A stretch of DNA of 64,000 bases, from the NCBI GenBank assembly GCA_050251195.1, contig JBFWNG010000009.1:96829-160828 (forward strand), written 5' to 3'. The notes below the pieces were generated by a model. It saw only the letters and a list, made by a program, of their open reading frames with translations. It did not search any database and was not told where the DNA came from. The position numbers and the translations under genes were made by a program. The DNA is from JBFWNG01 sp050251195 (GTDB lineage Bacteria > Bdellovibrionota_B > Oligoflexia > Oligoflexales > Oligoflexaceae). This document shows positions 7,701 to 16,412 of this stretch, in pieces; position 1 is the stretch's first letter; each line of letters starts with the position of its first letter.

Positions 7701-9134
7701 ATGGCTGACAGGTTTAATGTTGTTGTTATTGGAGCCGGTGCGGCAGGACTTGTCAGCGCGTACATATCGGCGGCCGTAAAGGCGAAAGTCGCTCTTGTCG
7801 AAAAAGGCAAGATGGGCGGGGATTGCCTTAACTATGGCTGTGTTCCTTCCAAGACGCTCATCAAATCAGCGAAGTTTATCGAAGACATGAGACGCCATAA
7901 AGACTTCGGGGTCCAAAAGGTCGATTTCGTTTTCGATTTCAAAGACGTTATGCGCCGTCTGCACGAGAAAATCCAACGAATCGAGCCGCACGATAGCGCG
8001 GAACGTTACAGGAGCTTGGGCGTCGAGTGTTTTCAAGGCGAAGCGGAAATTATCGACGCACATTCGGTGCGTGTCGGCGACAAAGTGCTTCGAACTCAAA
8101 ATATTGTGTTGGCGATGGGGGCATCGCCGGCGATTCCTTCTCTTGCCGGCCTTGATAAAGTTGACTTTCTCACTTCGGAAAATCTCTGGGATTTGAAGGA
8201 GCTTCCGAAGAAACTGGTTGTGCTGGGAGGCGGCCCGGTCGGGTGCGAAATGGCGCAATGCTTCGCGCGTCTCGGATCGAAGGTGGTTCAAATCGAAGCC
8301 GGCAATAGGATCCTGAGCCGGGAAGACGAGGATGTTGCAAGAGTTGTCATCGATCAATTCGCTCATGAGGGTATCGATATCAGGACGAATTGCAAGGGCA
8401 AGGCCGTGGTGATTCGAAACGGGCAAAACTTTTTGCAATGCGAAACGCCCGGAGGTTCTCAAGAAGTGGAGTTTGATCGCATCCTGATTGCCGTCGGTCG
8501 GGCACCGAATACCCGGGGCGTTGACTGGCAAAAACTGGGCATTACGCTTAACGAGAACAAAACGGTAAAAGTCGACAAATACATGCGGGCAAACGGCAAG
8601 AACATTTATGCCTGCGGCGACGTCGCGGGGCCGTACCAGTTTACTCACGTGGCGTCACATCAGGCCTGGTACTGTGCGGTGAATGCGCTGTTTTCGCCGT
8701 TCAAGAAGTTCAAGGTCGATTACTCGGTCATCCCTTGGTGCACCTTCACTGACCCCGAAGTGGCGCAAGTAGGGCATAATGAATTGTCGGCGCGACGCGC
8801 CAAACTCGAATTCGAGGTTACGAAGTATGACGTCGGGGACCTCGACCGAGCTATTACCGAATCTGAAGACCGCGGCTTCGTCAAAGTCCTAACGGTGAAG
8901 GGAACCGACAAAATCATTGGAGCAACAATTGTCTCCCACTTAGCCGGGGAGCTTATTGGGGAATTTGTCAGCGCCATGAAACACGGTTACGGGTTAAATA
9001 AAATTTTGGGAACCATTCACGCCTACCCGACATACATCGAAGCCAATAAGGCGGCTGCGGGCGTATGGAAAAAGGCGCATGCGCCCGCTTGGGCATTGAA
9101 TGTACTTTCCCATTTTCACAGATTGAGAAGGTAA
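7701..9134 (+). CDS. FAD-dependent pyridine nucleotide-disulfide oxidoreductase (Lpd/MerA family)
   Basis: 477 aa. Flavoenzyme of the dihydrolipoamide dehydrogenase / glutathione reductase class. The FAD-binding GAGAAG lies near residue 11, and the redox-active pair is in GGDCLNYGCVPSK (C-x4-C). The NAD(P)-binding GGGPVGCE lies near residue 177, a second FAD motif YACGDVAG near residue 305, and the C-terminal HAYPT dimer-interface His region near residue 445. It lacks the N-terminal HMA domain and C-terminal Cys pair of mercuric reductase, and no 2-oxoacid dehydrogenase genes are nearby, so the substrate is uncertain. The ending WALNVLSHFHRLRR resembles the subgroup often found with TVP38-family membrane proteins. 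rmuC starts 4 bp after the stop. Confidence 0.9.
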   Translation: MADRFNVVVIGAGAAGLVSAYISAAVKAKVALVEKGKMGGDCLNYGCVPSKTLIKSAKFIEDMRRHKDFGVQKVDFVFDFKDVMRRLHEKIQRIEPHDSAERYRSLGVECFQGEAEIIDAHSVRVGDKVLRTQNIVLAMGASPAIPSLAGLDKVDFLTSENLWDLKELPKKLVVLGGGPVGCEMAQCFARLGSKVVQIEAGNRILSREDEDVARVVIDQFAHEGIDIRTNCKGKAVVIRNGQNFLQCETPGGSQEVEFDRILIAVGRAPNTRGVDWQKLGITLNENKTVKVDKYMRANGKNIYACGDVAGPYQFTHVASHQAWYCAVNALFSPFKKFKVDYSVIPWCTFTDPEVAQVGHNELSARRAKLEFEVTKYDVGDLDRAITESEDRGFVKVLTVKGTDKIIGATIVSHLAGELIGEFVSAMKHGYGLNKILGTIHAYPTYIEANKAAAGVWKKAHAPAWALNVLSHFHRLRR

Positions 9135-9138
9135 GTCC

Positions 9139-10536
9139 ATGACTGGAGTGAGTTGGTTGTTGGGAACGCTGTCGTTGCTTTTGGTTGCGAGTGTAGCGGG
9201 CGTTGCGATTGTTTTAAGAAAATGGATTGGCGCTCGAGAGGATGCGCGCGTGCTCGCCGAACGGTTGCGCAATGTTGAGAGCGACCACAACCAGGTCGAG
9301 ATTCGTTGTAAGGAACTTGAGGGTAACCTCAAGCACGCCGAGCAGTTGATTGCGAGTCTCAATACGCAGATCGCTCTCCAAGGAGCTGAGGCGACAAACC
9401 AGGAGAATCTGCTTAAGGAGAAAGCGGAATATTTGCAAAACATGCAGGTTCAGTTCGCCGACACGTTCAAGGCGCTCTCCTCCGAGGCTCTCGCGGGCAG
9501 CAACCAAGCCTTCCTGCAACTGGCAAAAGCAACGCTCGACAAGTACCAAGCGGGCGCCAAGACCGACCTTGAAGAGAAAAAGAATGCGATCGAACACATT
9601 CTAGTTCCCATCAAAGAGTCTCTAGCTAAAGTGGACGAAAAGATCGGCGAAATGGAAAAACAACGAGTCGGAGCATACCGAGGACTCGAAGAACACTTGA
9701 AAGGTCTTCGCGAAGCTCAAACGGAACTGCGCAGCGAAACGGCGAGTCTCGCCTTTGCTCTTAAGTCGCCCATCAGTCGCGGACGTTGGGGCGAGATCCA
9801 GTTGCGACGTGTAGTGGAAATGGCGGGAATGTTGAAGCACTGCGATTTTCACGAACAAAAGGGCTGGGAAGACGACAGCGGCAAAAAGCTGCGGCCCGAT
9901 ATGGTCGTCAATCTGCCCGACAACAGATTTATTGTGGTCGACGCCAAAGCTCCTCTCAACCGCTATATGGAGGCCCTTCAATGCGTTGACGAGAAGAAGC
10001 GATTCGAACTTATGGAAGGACATGCCGCCCAGGTCAAGAAGCATATCCAACTTCTGAGTCAAAAAACGTACTGGGATCAGTTCGAAGGTTCGCCCGAGTT
10101 CGTCGTATTGTTTCTTCCGGGTGAAAATTTCTTTAGTGCCGCGCTCGAACACGACTCGGGTTTAATCGAAGTCGGTGCCGATCATAAAGTCCTTTTAGCG
10201 ACGCCGATCACCCTGTTAAGTATATTAAGATCAGCGGCTTACGGCTGGCGGCAACAGGCCCTCACCGAAAACGCCGCGCAAATCTGCAAAGTGGGCAAAG
10301 AGCTCTATGGCCGCATCGCCGACTTTTCCGGTCACATGTCCGACCTCGGTAAATCATTGTCACACACACTCGGTGCTTACAACAAAGCCGTTGGCACCAT
10401 GCAATCGCGTCTCATCGTCAGCGCCCGACGCCTGGAAGAACTGAAAGCCGAAGACGTCAAGAAGCCGCTACGCGAAGCCACCGAAATCGACACCCCCGTC
10501 CGCCCCATGTTGGAGATCGAAGGCGCATTGGATTAA
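9139..10536 (+). CDS. rmuC: DNA recombination protein RmuC
   Basis: 465 aa, usual length. RmuC is a predicted restriction-endonuclease-fold nuclease that limits rearrangements at inverted repeats. An N-terminal membrane segment (residues 3-28) and a long coiled coil (about 35-215) precede the nuclease domain. That domain has SRGRWGEIQLRRVVEMAGM and a PD-(D/E)xK-like core: RPDMVVNLPDN, then IVVDAKAPLNRY. Second gene of the reductase-rmuC-HD run. Confidence 0.93.
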   Translation: MTGVSWLLGTLSLLLVASVAGVAIVLRKWIGAREDARVLAERLRNVESDHNQVEIRCKELEGNLKHAEQLIASLNTQIALQGAEATNQENLLKEKAEYLQNMQVQFADTFKALSSEALAGSNQAFLQLAKATLDKYQAGAKTDLEEKKNAIEHILVPIKESLAKVDEKIGEMEKQRVGAYRGLEEHLKGLREAQTELRSETASLAFALKSPISRGRWGEIQLRRVVEMAGMLKHCDFHEQKGWEDDSGKKLRPDMVVNLPDNRFIVVDAKAPLNRYMEALQCVDEKKRFELMEGHAAQVKKHIQLLSQKTYWDQFEGSPEFVVLFLPGENFFSAALEHDSGLIEVGADHKVLLATPITLLSILRSAAYGWRQQALTENAAQICKVGKELYGRIADFSGHMSDLGKSLSHTLGAYNKAVGTMQSRLIVSARRLEELKAEDVKKPLREATEIDTPVRPMLEIEGALD

Positions 10537-10555
10537 TTCCTTTTGATGAGAGAAT

Positions 10556-11278
10556 ATGCGAAGAAATCTCGAATACCCGAATACTCTTTCCTTTCCGAAT
10601 CACTTTCTTCGCAACTTTGCCGAATCACTTAAGCCGTATAGTCTCGCCTTTTTTGAAGGCGAAATCTTGTGCGATCCCTCGGAGGGTTGGGAAAACGTTT
10701 TCTTTCATTGCCTTTCAGAAGCGGTGACGGTCAAAGTCCTATGTGACGAAATTTCCGATCTCGATACGTCGTCCATGATTCTTGCGGCGTTCCTTCATGA
10801 CGCTTTCAAACGACGAGAGGTAGAGGCGGTCGATAGATCGCAAATCAATAAGCCGCAGGCCTTTCTCGAGTCCGAAGCTGCAGGAAAGACGTGGTTGCGA
10901 TCCCTAGGCTACGACGATGCTGTTGTCCACTTACAGACAGCCTTCGGCGATACAGCCGCACGAAAGATTTTCCTGGGCGAGATTGACGATTTTGAGAGGC
11001 GGCTGCTTCACTATGTCGACGACATAACCCACGGCGATCAAATCGTGCCGGTCGACCAGCGCATGACTACACTTGAAAACAATCCCCGCTACGCGGAACA
11101 AAACGAATGGCACCGCCAGTTTTTCGGCGGACTCTCGCTGTATCAAGCCAAGCGACAGATTCATACGCGAACGGAGCAAGAGGTTGCTACAAAAGTCGGA
11201 ATCCAGGATCCAGGTGCGCTGCTCGCTTGGATCAAGGAACGGCGTGCAGAATTATTTGCAAATTCCCCCGAGAGCTAG
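10556..11278 (+). CDS. Predicted HD-superfamily hydrolase-like protein
   Basis: 240 aa. The helical protein has a plausible HD-domain metal-binding set: His in FFHCLSEAV, the HD doublet in LHDAFKRRE, His in VVHLQTAFGD, and Asp in LHYVDDITHGD. HD proteins are usually phosphohydrolases, but the substrate cannot be told from sequence. No signal peptide. It starts 19 bp after rmuC and its last 4 bp overlap the convergent DUF952 gene. The order and spacing of the HD residues are looser than in well-known members, so the domain call is moderate. Confidence 0.6.
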   Translation: MRRNLEYPNTLSFPNHFLRNFAESLKPYSLAFFEGEILCDPSEGWENVFFHCLSEAVTVKVLCDEISDLDTSSMILAAFLHDAFKRREVEAVDRSQINKPQAFLESEAAGKTWLRSLGYDDAVVHLQTAFGDTAARKIFLGEIDDFERRLLHYVDDITHGDQIVPVDQRMTTLENNPRYAEQNEWHRQFFGGLSLYQAKRQIHTRTEQEVATKVGIQDPGALLAWIKERRAELFANSPES

Positions 11279-11634
11279 CGTCTTTTGTGGTTGTCTACCT
11301 CGCTCGGAAGATCAAAGGTCCCATCTTCATTAGGAGGAAATGAAATAGTTCTTAAAACCGCATCGACGTTAAGCGGCCCGTATATATGGGGATATAACTG
11401 ACCTTCATTCCATAGATCTTCATATTTTACTTCAGGGCGCAATTTGGCCTCTTCAATTTCGAGGAGAACCAATCCCGCGTCTCCCTTAAAGTTATAGTTG
11501 GCGACAGCTGGAATTTGTTCCGGCAAAGAACAATGAATAAAGCCGGCCTTTTGAAGCGAGGGCGCCGTATAGAAGCCGGCATTTAAAGCCGCAGTCCAAT
11601 CACTCTCAGAGGTAATATGAAAAATTTTTCCCAT
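11275..11634 (-). CDS. DUF952 family protein
   Basis: 119 aa from the ATG at 11632-11634, chosen because AGGAG sits nine bases upstream and the family begins with (M)xKIFHI. Family signatures are present: IFHITSESDW at the start, G-F-I-H-C-S near residue 33, and PHIYGPLN-x-x-AV near residue 85. The biochemical function of DUF952 is not established; it is a small compact cytoplasmic domain. It is convergent with the HD-like gene, with a 4-bp overlap of stops. Confidence 0.85.
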   Translation of the reverse strand: MGKIFHITSESDWTAALNAGFYTAPSLQKAGFIHCSLPEQIPAVANYNFKGDAGLVLLEIEEAKLRPEVKYEDLWNEGQLYPHIYGPLNVDAVLRTISFPPNEDGTFDLPSEVDNHKRR

Positions 11635-11730
11635 AGTGTTTCTCCTATTGGCCTGTTCAAGAAGCATACTCAATGTAAAAGCTTTCTCGCCACCTGTCTA
11701 TAGTGGTTAAACTTGGCGAATTGTCAAAAC

Positions 11731-11748
11731 ATGCGCCGCGCGGCGCAT
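11731..11748. repeat. GC-rich 18-bp perfect palindrome
   Basis: ATGCGCCGC followed directly by its reverse complement, flanked on both sides by TTGTCAA (11721-11727 and 11752-11758). The core CGCCGCGCGGCG, also preceded by TTGTCAA, recurs at 57638-57649. Confidence 0.6.
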
Positions 11749-11840
11749 AGTTTGTCAAGTATCGCGCGCGCTCATAACATACGAAAACTCCATGTTAGGA
11801 GCGCCCCAATCCCCAACATTTCCGTGTTCCCCTAAGGCTA

Positions 11841-11867
11841 CGCGGAAGCGCGGAATAGTGGAAACGC
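11841..11867 (+). repeat. Dispersed repeat, copy A
   Basis: A 27-bp sequence beginning CGCGGAAGCGC that matches 52893-52919 at 25 of 27 positions. It sits in the 267-bp intergenic region between DUF952 and xseB; apart from this, the 18-bp palindrome and the hairpin at 11878-11900, I see nothing in that region. Confidence 0.6.
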
Positions 11868-11877
11868 AGAAGGTATG

Positions 11878-11900
11878 AAACGGCCAGGAGGCCGTTTTTT
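11878..11900. terminator. Hairpin terminator after xseB
   Basis: AAACGGCC-AGGA-GGCCGTTT with a T run on the plus strand (GTTTTTTG). It lies immediately after the xseB stop codon. The T run reads in the plus direction, so it may stop transcription from either side or end a short plus-strand RNA. Confidence 0.5.
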
Positions 11901-11901
11901 G

Positions 11902-12102
11902 TTACGTCTGTTCGTATTTGTGGTGGAGTTCGTCGATGGAGCCCTTGACTTGGTCGAGGCGGGCCTTCATCTTGTGGATGAGTTCGTAGCCGGTTTCGAC
12001 TTTTTTTACCATGTCGTCGAGGTCCATGTCGGATGCGGAAAGTTCCTCCACGATGGATTCGACGTCCTGTAGCATTTTTTGATAGGATTGGCTCTCACTC
12101 AT
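11902..12102 (-). CDS. xseB: Exodeoxyribonuclease VII small subunit
   Basis: 66 aa. XseB forms helical hairpins that wrap the XseA catalytic subunit. The family pattern is visible: YQKMLQDVESIVEELSASDMDLDDMVKKVETGYELI, with the usual short acidic loop between two helices. It overlaps the end of xseA by 8 bp, the common arrangement for translational coupling. Confidence 0.92.
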   Translation of the reverse strand: MSESQSYQKMLQDVESIVEELSASDMDLDDMVKKVETGYELIHKMKARLDQVKGSIDELHHKYEQT

Positions 12103-13738
12103 GATTTAAACCTCCATTGGTTTTTTCGAGTTTTTTTATTTCCATATTGATTTTGCCGTCGCGCGTCGTTGCTTTGACGAGATCGCCCACAACGAGTTCG
12201 TCTACGGAAAAGACGACCTTTCCTTCTTTTAGCAAGCGGGTCCATCCCTTACTTAGCCACGGTTGCGGGTCCAGTCCCGTCATTTTTCGATGGATAAGCT
12301 CGAGCTGGCTTTGCGTCCTTACAAGCGACATTTTATAGGCCTGAGAGAACCGCATGGTCGCATTTGACAGCGACATTTGTCGACGTGTCGTCAGCGTACT
12401 CGATGCCGTTTTCAGGCCCTGGGCAAGGCGCGCCACCCTTTGCTGGTTGTGATGAAAGGTCTTTTGCAGACAATTGTTGAGAAAGGCTCGGCGGCGTAGA
12501 AGCCTTTCCATCAAAGCATATATCTTGCTCAACGCGCTGGACTGAACTTTGGCGTTAAGAGCTGCAAGAGCGCTCGTCTTTTGTCCGAGTTTGTCCGTAA
12601 CTATTTTTCTTTGTTGATTGGCTAATCGGGTAATTCTCTCCCTAGTCTGCTGAATTTTGTTCAGGACAAAATCCGCGGCGGCCGTCGGCGTCTTCTCGTG
12701 GGTATGGGCAACAATCTCCGTGACGCAGACGTCATCATGGTGACCGATCGCCGCGACGACGGGCACCGGCGAACATGCGACCTTAAGGGCCAACTCACGC
12801 TGGTCGAACCAACGAAGATCCGAAGCACTGCCGCCGCCCCTCGTGATGACGATGAGGTCCAGCGATTTTTGGCTCAAGGCGTCCAGCGCTTGGACGACGT
12901 CGCGCACAAGCTCTTCGCCCTGCATCCTTGCAGAGAAAAACACAACCTCTCCCGGGTAACCATATTTGAGAAGTTGGTTGAGAAAGTCACCCTTTGCTCT
13001 TGAGTTGTCGGCCGTGACAAGACCTATGCGCAGCGGAAACGGCGGTATCGCGAGCTGCTTGTTTTGTCTGTCGAGACCCTTGCTGCGAAGCTCCTTGAGG
13101 AGGTTTTCCTTGGCGAGGGCCAACATGCCTTTGGTAAAATTTGGGTCGATATCTTGAATCGTAAGGGAGAGCTGGCCTCTGTCCTTGTACAAAGCCAGTT
13201 GGCATTTAACTCGAACGCGCAAGCCGTCTTTCAGGAGGTCGGCTAAAACTCCTGGGCCGTGCCGTTCAGCGAGTGACGCGGCCGCCGAATTCCAGAGCGT
13301 GCAATTTATCGTAACAGATGATCCGTCATTGGATTCTTCTTTCGGCTCTGCCAATTGAAAGAAAACGCCGTTGGCTCGAATGTTGAGATTTTGTATTTCT
13401 CCCAAAATCCACATATTGGTCGAAAAGCTTGATCTGATCGTATGATTGACGCGATCCATGAGCTGCCGAATAGTAAGGTCGGACGCATCGACAACCGGCG
13501 CAACAATGGGAGCCGCGACCATGAGCGCATCGTGGTTGAGCTTCGTGCGCTCTCCGCCTCCTATTGTTTTGCAAAGAGTATCGAGTGCGACCTTATTGGG
13601 GTCGGTGTTGGGAACATGCCAGACCTTGGCGTCCGAGCTAAACGTTCCGCCCAACGATTTAATAAAATCTTTATGCTGAAACGTCTTGCCGCTGATGACA
13701 AGAAAATGAGCGTCTCTCGTGTGGTAGTACAGGGTCAA
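12095..13738 (-). CDS. xseA: Exodeoxyribonuclease VII large subunit with extra N-terminal module
   Basis: 547 aa, against about 400-460 usual. XseA/XseB degrades single-stranded DNA in both directions. The normal protein begins near residue 85 (DLTIRQLMDRVNHTIRS), followed by the OB fold and catalytic core, with VITRGGGSASDLRWFD near residue 300 and AAIGHHDDVCVTEIVAHTHEKTPTAAA after it, then the long coiled coil. The added residues 1-84 include KSLGGTFSSDAKVWHVP (28-43), which resembles small DNA-associated modules with a K-x-LGA-x-(W/F)-x-x-x-x-K-x-W-x-V pattern. The start is a TTG with a poor ribosome site; no ATG upstream is in frame. Confidence 0.9.
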   Translation of the reverse strand: MTLYYHTRDAHFLVISGKTFQHKDFIKSLGGTFSSDAKVWHVPNTDPNKVALDTLCKTIGGGERTKLNHDALMVAAPIVAPVVDASDLTIRQLMDRVNHTIRSSFSTNMWILGEIQNLNIRANGVFFQLAEPKEESNDGSSVTINCTLWNSAAASLAERHGPGVLADLLKDGLRVRVKCQLALYKDRGQLSLTIQDIDPNFTKGMLALAKENLLKELRSKGLDRQNKQLAIPPFPLRIGLVTADNSRAKGDFLNQLLKYGYPGEVVFFSARMQGEELVRDVVQALDALSQKSLDLIVITRGGGSASDLRWFDQRELALKVACSPVPVVAAIGHHDDVCVTEIVAHTHEKTPTAAADFVLNKIQQTRERITRLANQQRKIVTDKLGQKTSALAALNAKVQSSALSKIYALMERLLRRRAFLNNCLQKTFHHNQQRVARLAQGLKTASSTLTTRRQMSLSNATMRFSQAYKMSLVRTQSQLELIHRKMTGLDPQPWLSKGWTRLLKEGKVVFSVDELVVGDLVKATTRDGKINMEIKKLEKTNGGLNHE

Positions 13739-13842
13739 TGTGTTTTGCCAATGAAGATTTCGCCGTTGAGCGAAATCCGCGGGAAATTAGGAAATTCACG
13801 CAGCGCAAACCGCTCGCCAATTAGTTTTTAATATGGCATCTT

Positions 13843-13850
13843 ATTATAAT
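13843..13850. promoter_or_regulatory. Shared -10 region of divergent xseA and 135-aa gene
   Basis: ATTATAAT contains TATAAT on the plus strand (13845-13850) and on the minus strand (13843-13848), so it could serve the genes on both sides. The -35 elements are weak in both directions. Confidence 0.35.
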
Positions 13851-13891
13851 ATTTCAAGTGAAGAATCTATGAATTCTTGGGGGTTAGATAA

Positions 13892-14299
13892 ATGGAATCC
13901 AGCGAATTGAAGCAGCTTCTGATTGAAATACTTGACGAATATGTGGGCGTTGACGCGGAAGTGGCGCCCAAGTGGAAAGATGCCGTACTCATACTCCAGC
14001 CACAAGAAGGTGAACGCAAGGAAGTTCCGCTCGAAGTCTTTTTTCGCAAAATAACGAGCGTCCGCGACAATTTGAGGGTTCTCGAGCAAAAAATCAACTC
14101 TCATGCGCAGTTGTCATCGGAAGACAAAGCGACTTTTCAGGGATACATCACCAAGTCGTACGGGAGCCTAACAACGTTCAACATCTTGTTCAAAGCCGAT
14201 AAAGACAAATTTAAGGGCGTATCGACAAAATCAGAGAATGAGAATGCCGGTATGAGTGTTACGGATGCAAAAAGAAGGCTTGGTCTTAACGAATACTAA
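13892..14299 (+). CDS. Unknown 135-aa protein upstream of dynamin-like GTPase
   Basis: 135 aa. Residues 1-60 contain ELKQLLIEILDEY, then beta-type APKWKDAVLILQPQ. The middle is coiled-coil-like helix (EVFFRKITSVRDNLRVLEQKIN). The C-terminus is Ser/Thr/Asp-rich. Not recognised. It lies 14 bp upstream of the dynamin-like GTPase, which suggests a partner or regulator (inference). GGGGGTTAG precedes the ATG. Confidence 0.7.
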   Translation: MESSELKQLLIEILDEYVGVDAEVAPKWKDAVLILQPQEGERKEVPLEVFFRKITSVRDNLRVLEQKINSHAQLSSEDKATFQGYITKSYGSLTTFNILFKADKDKFKGVSTKSENENAGMSVTDAKRRLGLNEY

Positions 14300-14313
14300 G
14301 AAGCGGACGGTAT

Positions 14314-15681
14314 ATGGACGTCTTTAGCAAAAATGATCTCGAAGAGAAAAGCGGCGCGTTGGAGTCCATGCGAACGGAGTTGATTCGCATCGTCGAAAAC
14401 GAATTGACCCCCGTTTCAGCAAAGTATCGCTACTCTGAAGAACCCCTTGATCAACAAATCCGGTGGAAGCCCATCGTTTTGCTTCTGGGGAATTATTCGT
14501 CGGGAAAATCGACGTTCGTTAACGAGCTTCTCGGCCAGGACGTTCAAAATATCGGCCAGGCCCCAACCGACGACAGTTTCACAGTTCTTACGTACAGCGA
14601 TAACGTTAGCGAACCGGAATTGAAGGATGGGAGCGTCCTTCTCGGTGATCCCCAATTCCCGTTTTCCGCGCTCAAAAGGCATGGCAACCGCTTCGCGGCG
14701 CACTTTCGACTCAAGTACGTCAAATCGGATTTTCTAAAAAACCTGGCAATTATTGATACGCCCGGAATGCTCGACAGCGTATCGGAAAAGGACCGCGGCT
14801 ACAACTATCAGCAGGTTGTTGGCGAGCTTGCTCAGATTGCGGATATGGTCCTCGTATTGTTCGATCCGCACAAAGCCGGAACGATCCGCGAAACCTATGA
14901 AAGCTTGCGATCGACGCTGCCTGCCGCAACTTATGAAGACCGCGTATTGTTCATTCTCAATCGGGTGGACGAGTGTTCCAACATTGAAGATCTATTGCGG
15001 GTGTACGGAACATTATGCTGGAATCTTTCTCAGATGACCGGCCGAAAAGACATTCCGCCAATCTATTTGACTTACTCGGAACGGTTTAGGCAAAACAACC
15101 CGGATTTTCTCAACCTCCTTAAGAACCAACGAGCGGAGATTAAGAATTTGATCCTCTCGGCGCCAAAATACCGGCTGGACCATCTTGTTACCTATATTGA
15201 AGAACATTCTAAGAACCTCAGTCATTTCTTGGAAGCGGTGTTGAGCTATAGTCGGCGCATACGAAAGGTGCGTGCAAAGCTTTGGTCGGTCGGCGTTACG
15301 GCTAGCACCGTCCTCGGACTCATTTTTTATGGTGTTTTTGCAAATACCGACGCGGGTTCCTTTTTGCCGGAGGATATGCTGCCCGGAATCAGCGTTATCG
15401 TGGGACTGTTGGCTATGGGTGCCTGGGGGTTTCTCGTCAAGGCCATGGTTGGGCACGCGCATCGCAGGCAGCATTCGCGTTTGGACGAACTGACGACGTT
15501 GGATTGGCAAAGCAGGAAGGATTCTTGGACAAAGGTTCGGCCGCTTGTCGAAAAGTTTCTGACGACGACCAATGGGGATTTCTCCAAGCATCAAATCAAA
15601 ACGGATAAGCGCCGGATGGACTGGGTGCTGAAAAAATCGTCAAAAGATATGCGGGCTTCGTTGTCCCGACATGGTTTGTAG
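14314..15681 (+). CDS. Dynamin-family GTPase with C-terminal membrane segments
   Basis: 455 aa. The GTPase motifs are complete: G1 GNYSSGKST (59-67), G2 Thr-type APTDDSF (83-89), G3 DTPG (148-151), G4 NRVD (216-219). The G1 form G-x-Y-S-S-G-K-S-T and the layout are typical of bacterial dynamin/EHD-like proteins, which remodel or tether membranes. After the GTPase domain, two hydrophobic segments (about 328-345 and 355-375) form a membrane hairpin near the C-terminus, followed by a basic tail. It is co-transcribed with the 135-aa gene. Whether it severs, fuses or stabilises membrane cannot be told. Confidence 0.85.
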   Translation: MDVFSKNDLEEKSGALESMRTELIRIVENELTPVSAKYRYSEEPLDQQIRWKPIVLLLGNYSSGKSTFVNELLGQDVQNIGQAPTDDSFTVLTYSDNVSEPELKDGSVLLGDPQFPFSALKRHGNRFAAHFRLKYVKSDFLKNLAIIDTPGMLDSVSEKDRGYNYQQVVGELAQIADMVLVLFDPHKAGTIRETYESLRSTLPAATYEDRVLFILNRVDECSNIEDLLRVYGTLCWNLSQMTGRKDIPPIYLTYSERFRQNNPDFLNLLKNQRAEIKNLILSAPKYRLDHLVTYIEEHSKNLSHFLEAVLSYSRRIRKVRAKLWSVGVTASTVLGLIFYGVFANTDAGSFLPEDMLPGISVIVGLLAMGAWGFLVKAMVGHAHRRQHSRLDELTTLDWQSRKDSWTKVRPLVEKFLTTTNGDFSKHQIKTDKRRMDWVLKKSSKDMRASLSRHGL

Positions 15682-15705
15682 TAGCCTTCAAACCGGAAAT
15701 GGCTC

Positions 15706-16386
15706 CTAAACGTAAACTTCGTGATGAATGTTATCGTCGGGAACATTGCCGCTTCCCAGAATATCCCTGACTCTGTCAATCAACGGCAGGGGGCCGCAGA
15801 CATAGTAATCCGCTTTCTTCGATATGAAGTCTAATGCTTGGGTGATAACGCCCCGACCAAACGGCGGCGCGCTGCTGTCTTCGGCAGTAAGACGGACTTC
15901 GGAGATTTTACCCTTGTGTTTTAGGTCCAGTAGCTCGACGGCGTAAGGAAAGCTTTCCTTGTGGCGACAACCGAAGAGCAAATGAATTTTGGCGGATGTT
16001 CGTTGAACGAGAGCTTCTTTCAATAACGATCGAATGGGTGCGATCCCTGAACCGCCGGCTATGAACACGAGGTCGGGAAAAGAAGTCCTTTTGTAGAGAA
16101 AATGACCTTGTCCGTTTGACAGGAAAATATAGGCCCCAGGCTTAAAGGCGTCCTCTTGCGGAGAAATTCCGGTGTTGATGACGCAGAATTCCAGGTGTTC
16201 CTCGTCCGGATGGGACGCAAAAGAAAAGACGAGCTCCGGATCCTGCTGCGCGGAAAACTTCACCAGGGTGTGTTGACCGGCAATATAAAAATACTGAGTC
16301 GGCTTCGCGACACGGATGATGCGATAATAGGTTCCGACAGGAATAACGGCGGAAATTTGGGCTTTAAACCATTTAATGTCTTGCAC
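15706..16386 (-). CDS. Ferredoxin-NADP reductase-like flavoprotein
   Basis: 226 aa with a GTG start. Single FNR module: FAD-binding barrel (YYRIIRVAKPTQYFYIAGQHTLVKFS, then VFSFAS in place of the canonical R-x-Y-S) and NAD(P)-binding domain (VFIAGGSGIAPIRSLL, LFGCRHKESFPY, YYVCGPLPLIDRV). There is no ferredoxin domain. The FAD motif VFSFAS lacks the usual Arg and Tyr, so flavin binding may be altered. Probably a cytoplasmic electron-transfer reductase; partner unknown. A second, more canonical member is at 43382. Confidence 0.8.
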   Translation of the reverse strand: MQDIKWFKAQISAVIPVGTYYRIIRVAKPTQYFYIAGQHTLVKFSAQQDPELVFSFASHPDEEHLEFCVINTGISPQEDAFKPGAYIFLSNGQGHFLYKRTSFPDLVFIAGGSGIAPIRSLLKEALVQRTSAKIHLLFGCRHKESFPYAVELLDLKHKGKISEVRLTAEDSSAPPFGRGVITQALDFISKKADYYVCGPLPLIDRVRDILGSGNVPDDNIHHEVYV

Positions 16387-16412
16387 AAGAAGCTTTCGAC
16401 GTTTTGAACCTT

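Noticed and set aside
7866..8648. 260-codon antisense frame within the reductase gene
   Set aside because: The reductase has all family motifs; the reverse frame shows no domain and is a by-product of codon bias.
7701..9134. Mercuric reductase
   Set aside because: No HMA domain, no C-terminal Cys pair, and no mer genes nearby.
9622..10152. 176-codon antisense frame within rmuC
   Set aside because: The forward frame carries the RmuC nuclease motifs.
13736..13822. Leader peptide overlapping the xseA TTG
   Set aside because: A 28-codon frame ends on the start codon as TTGA but has no ATG, GTG or TTG and no ribosome site.
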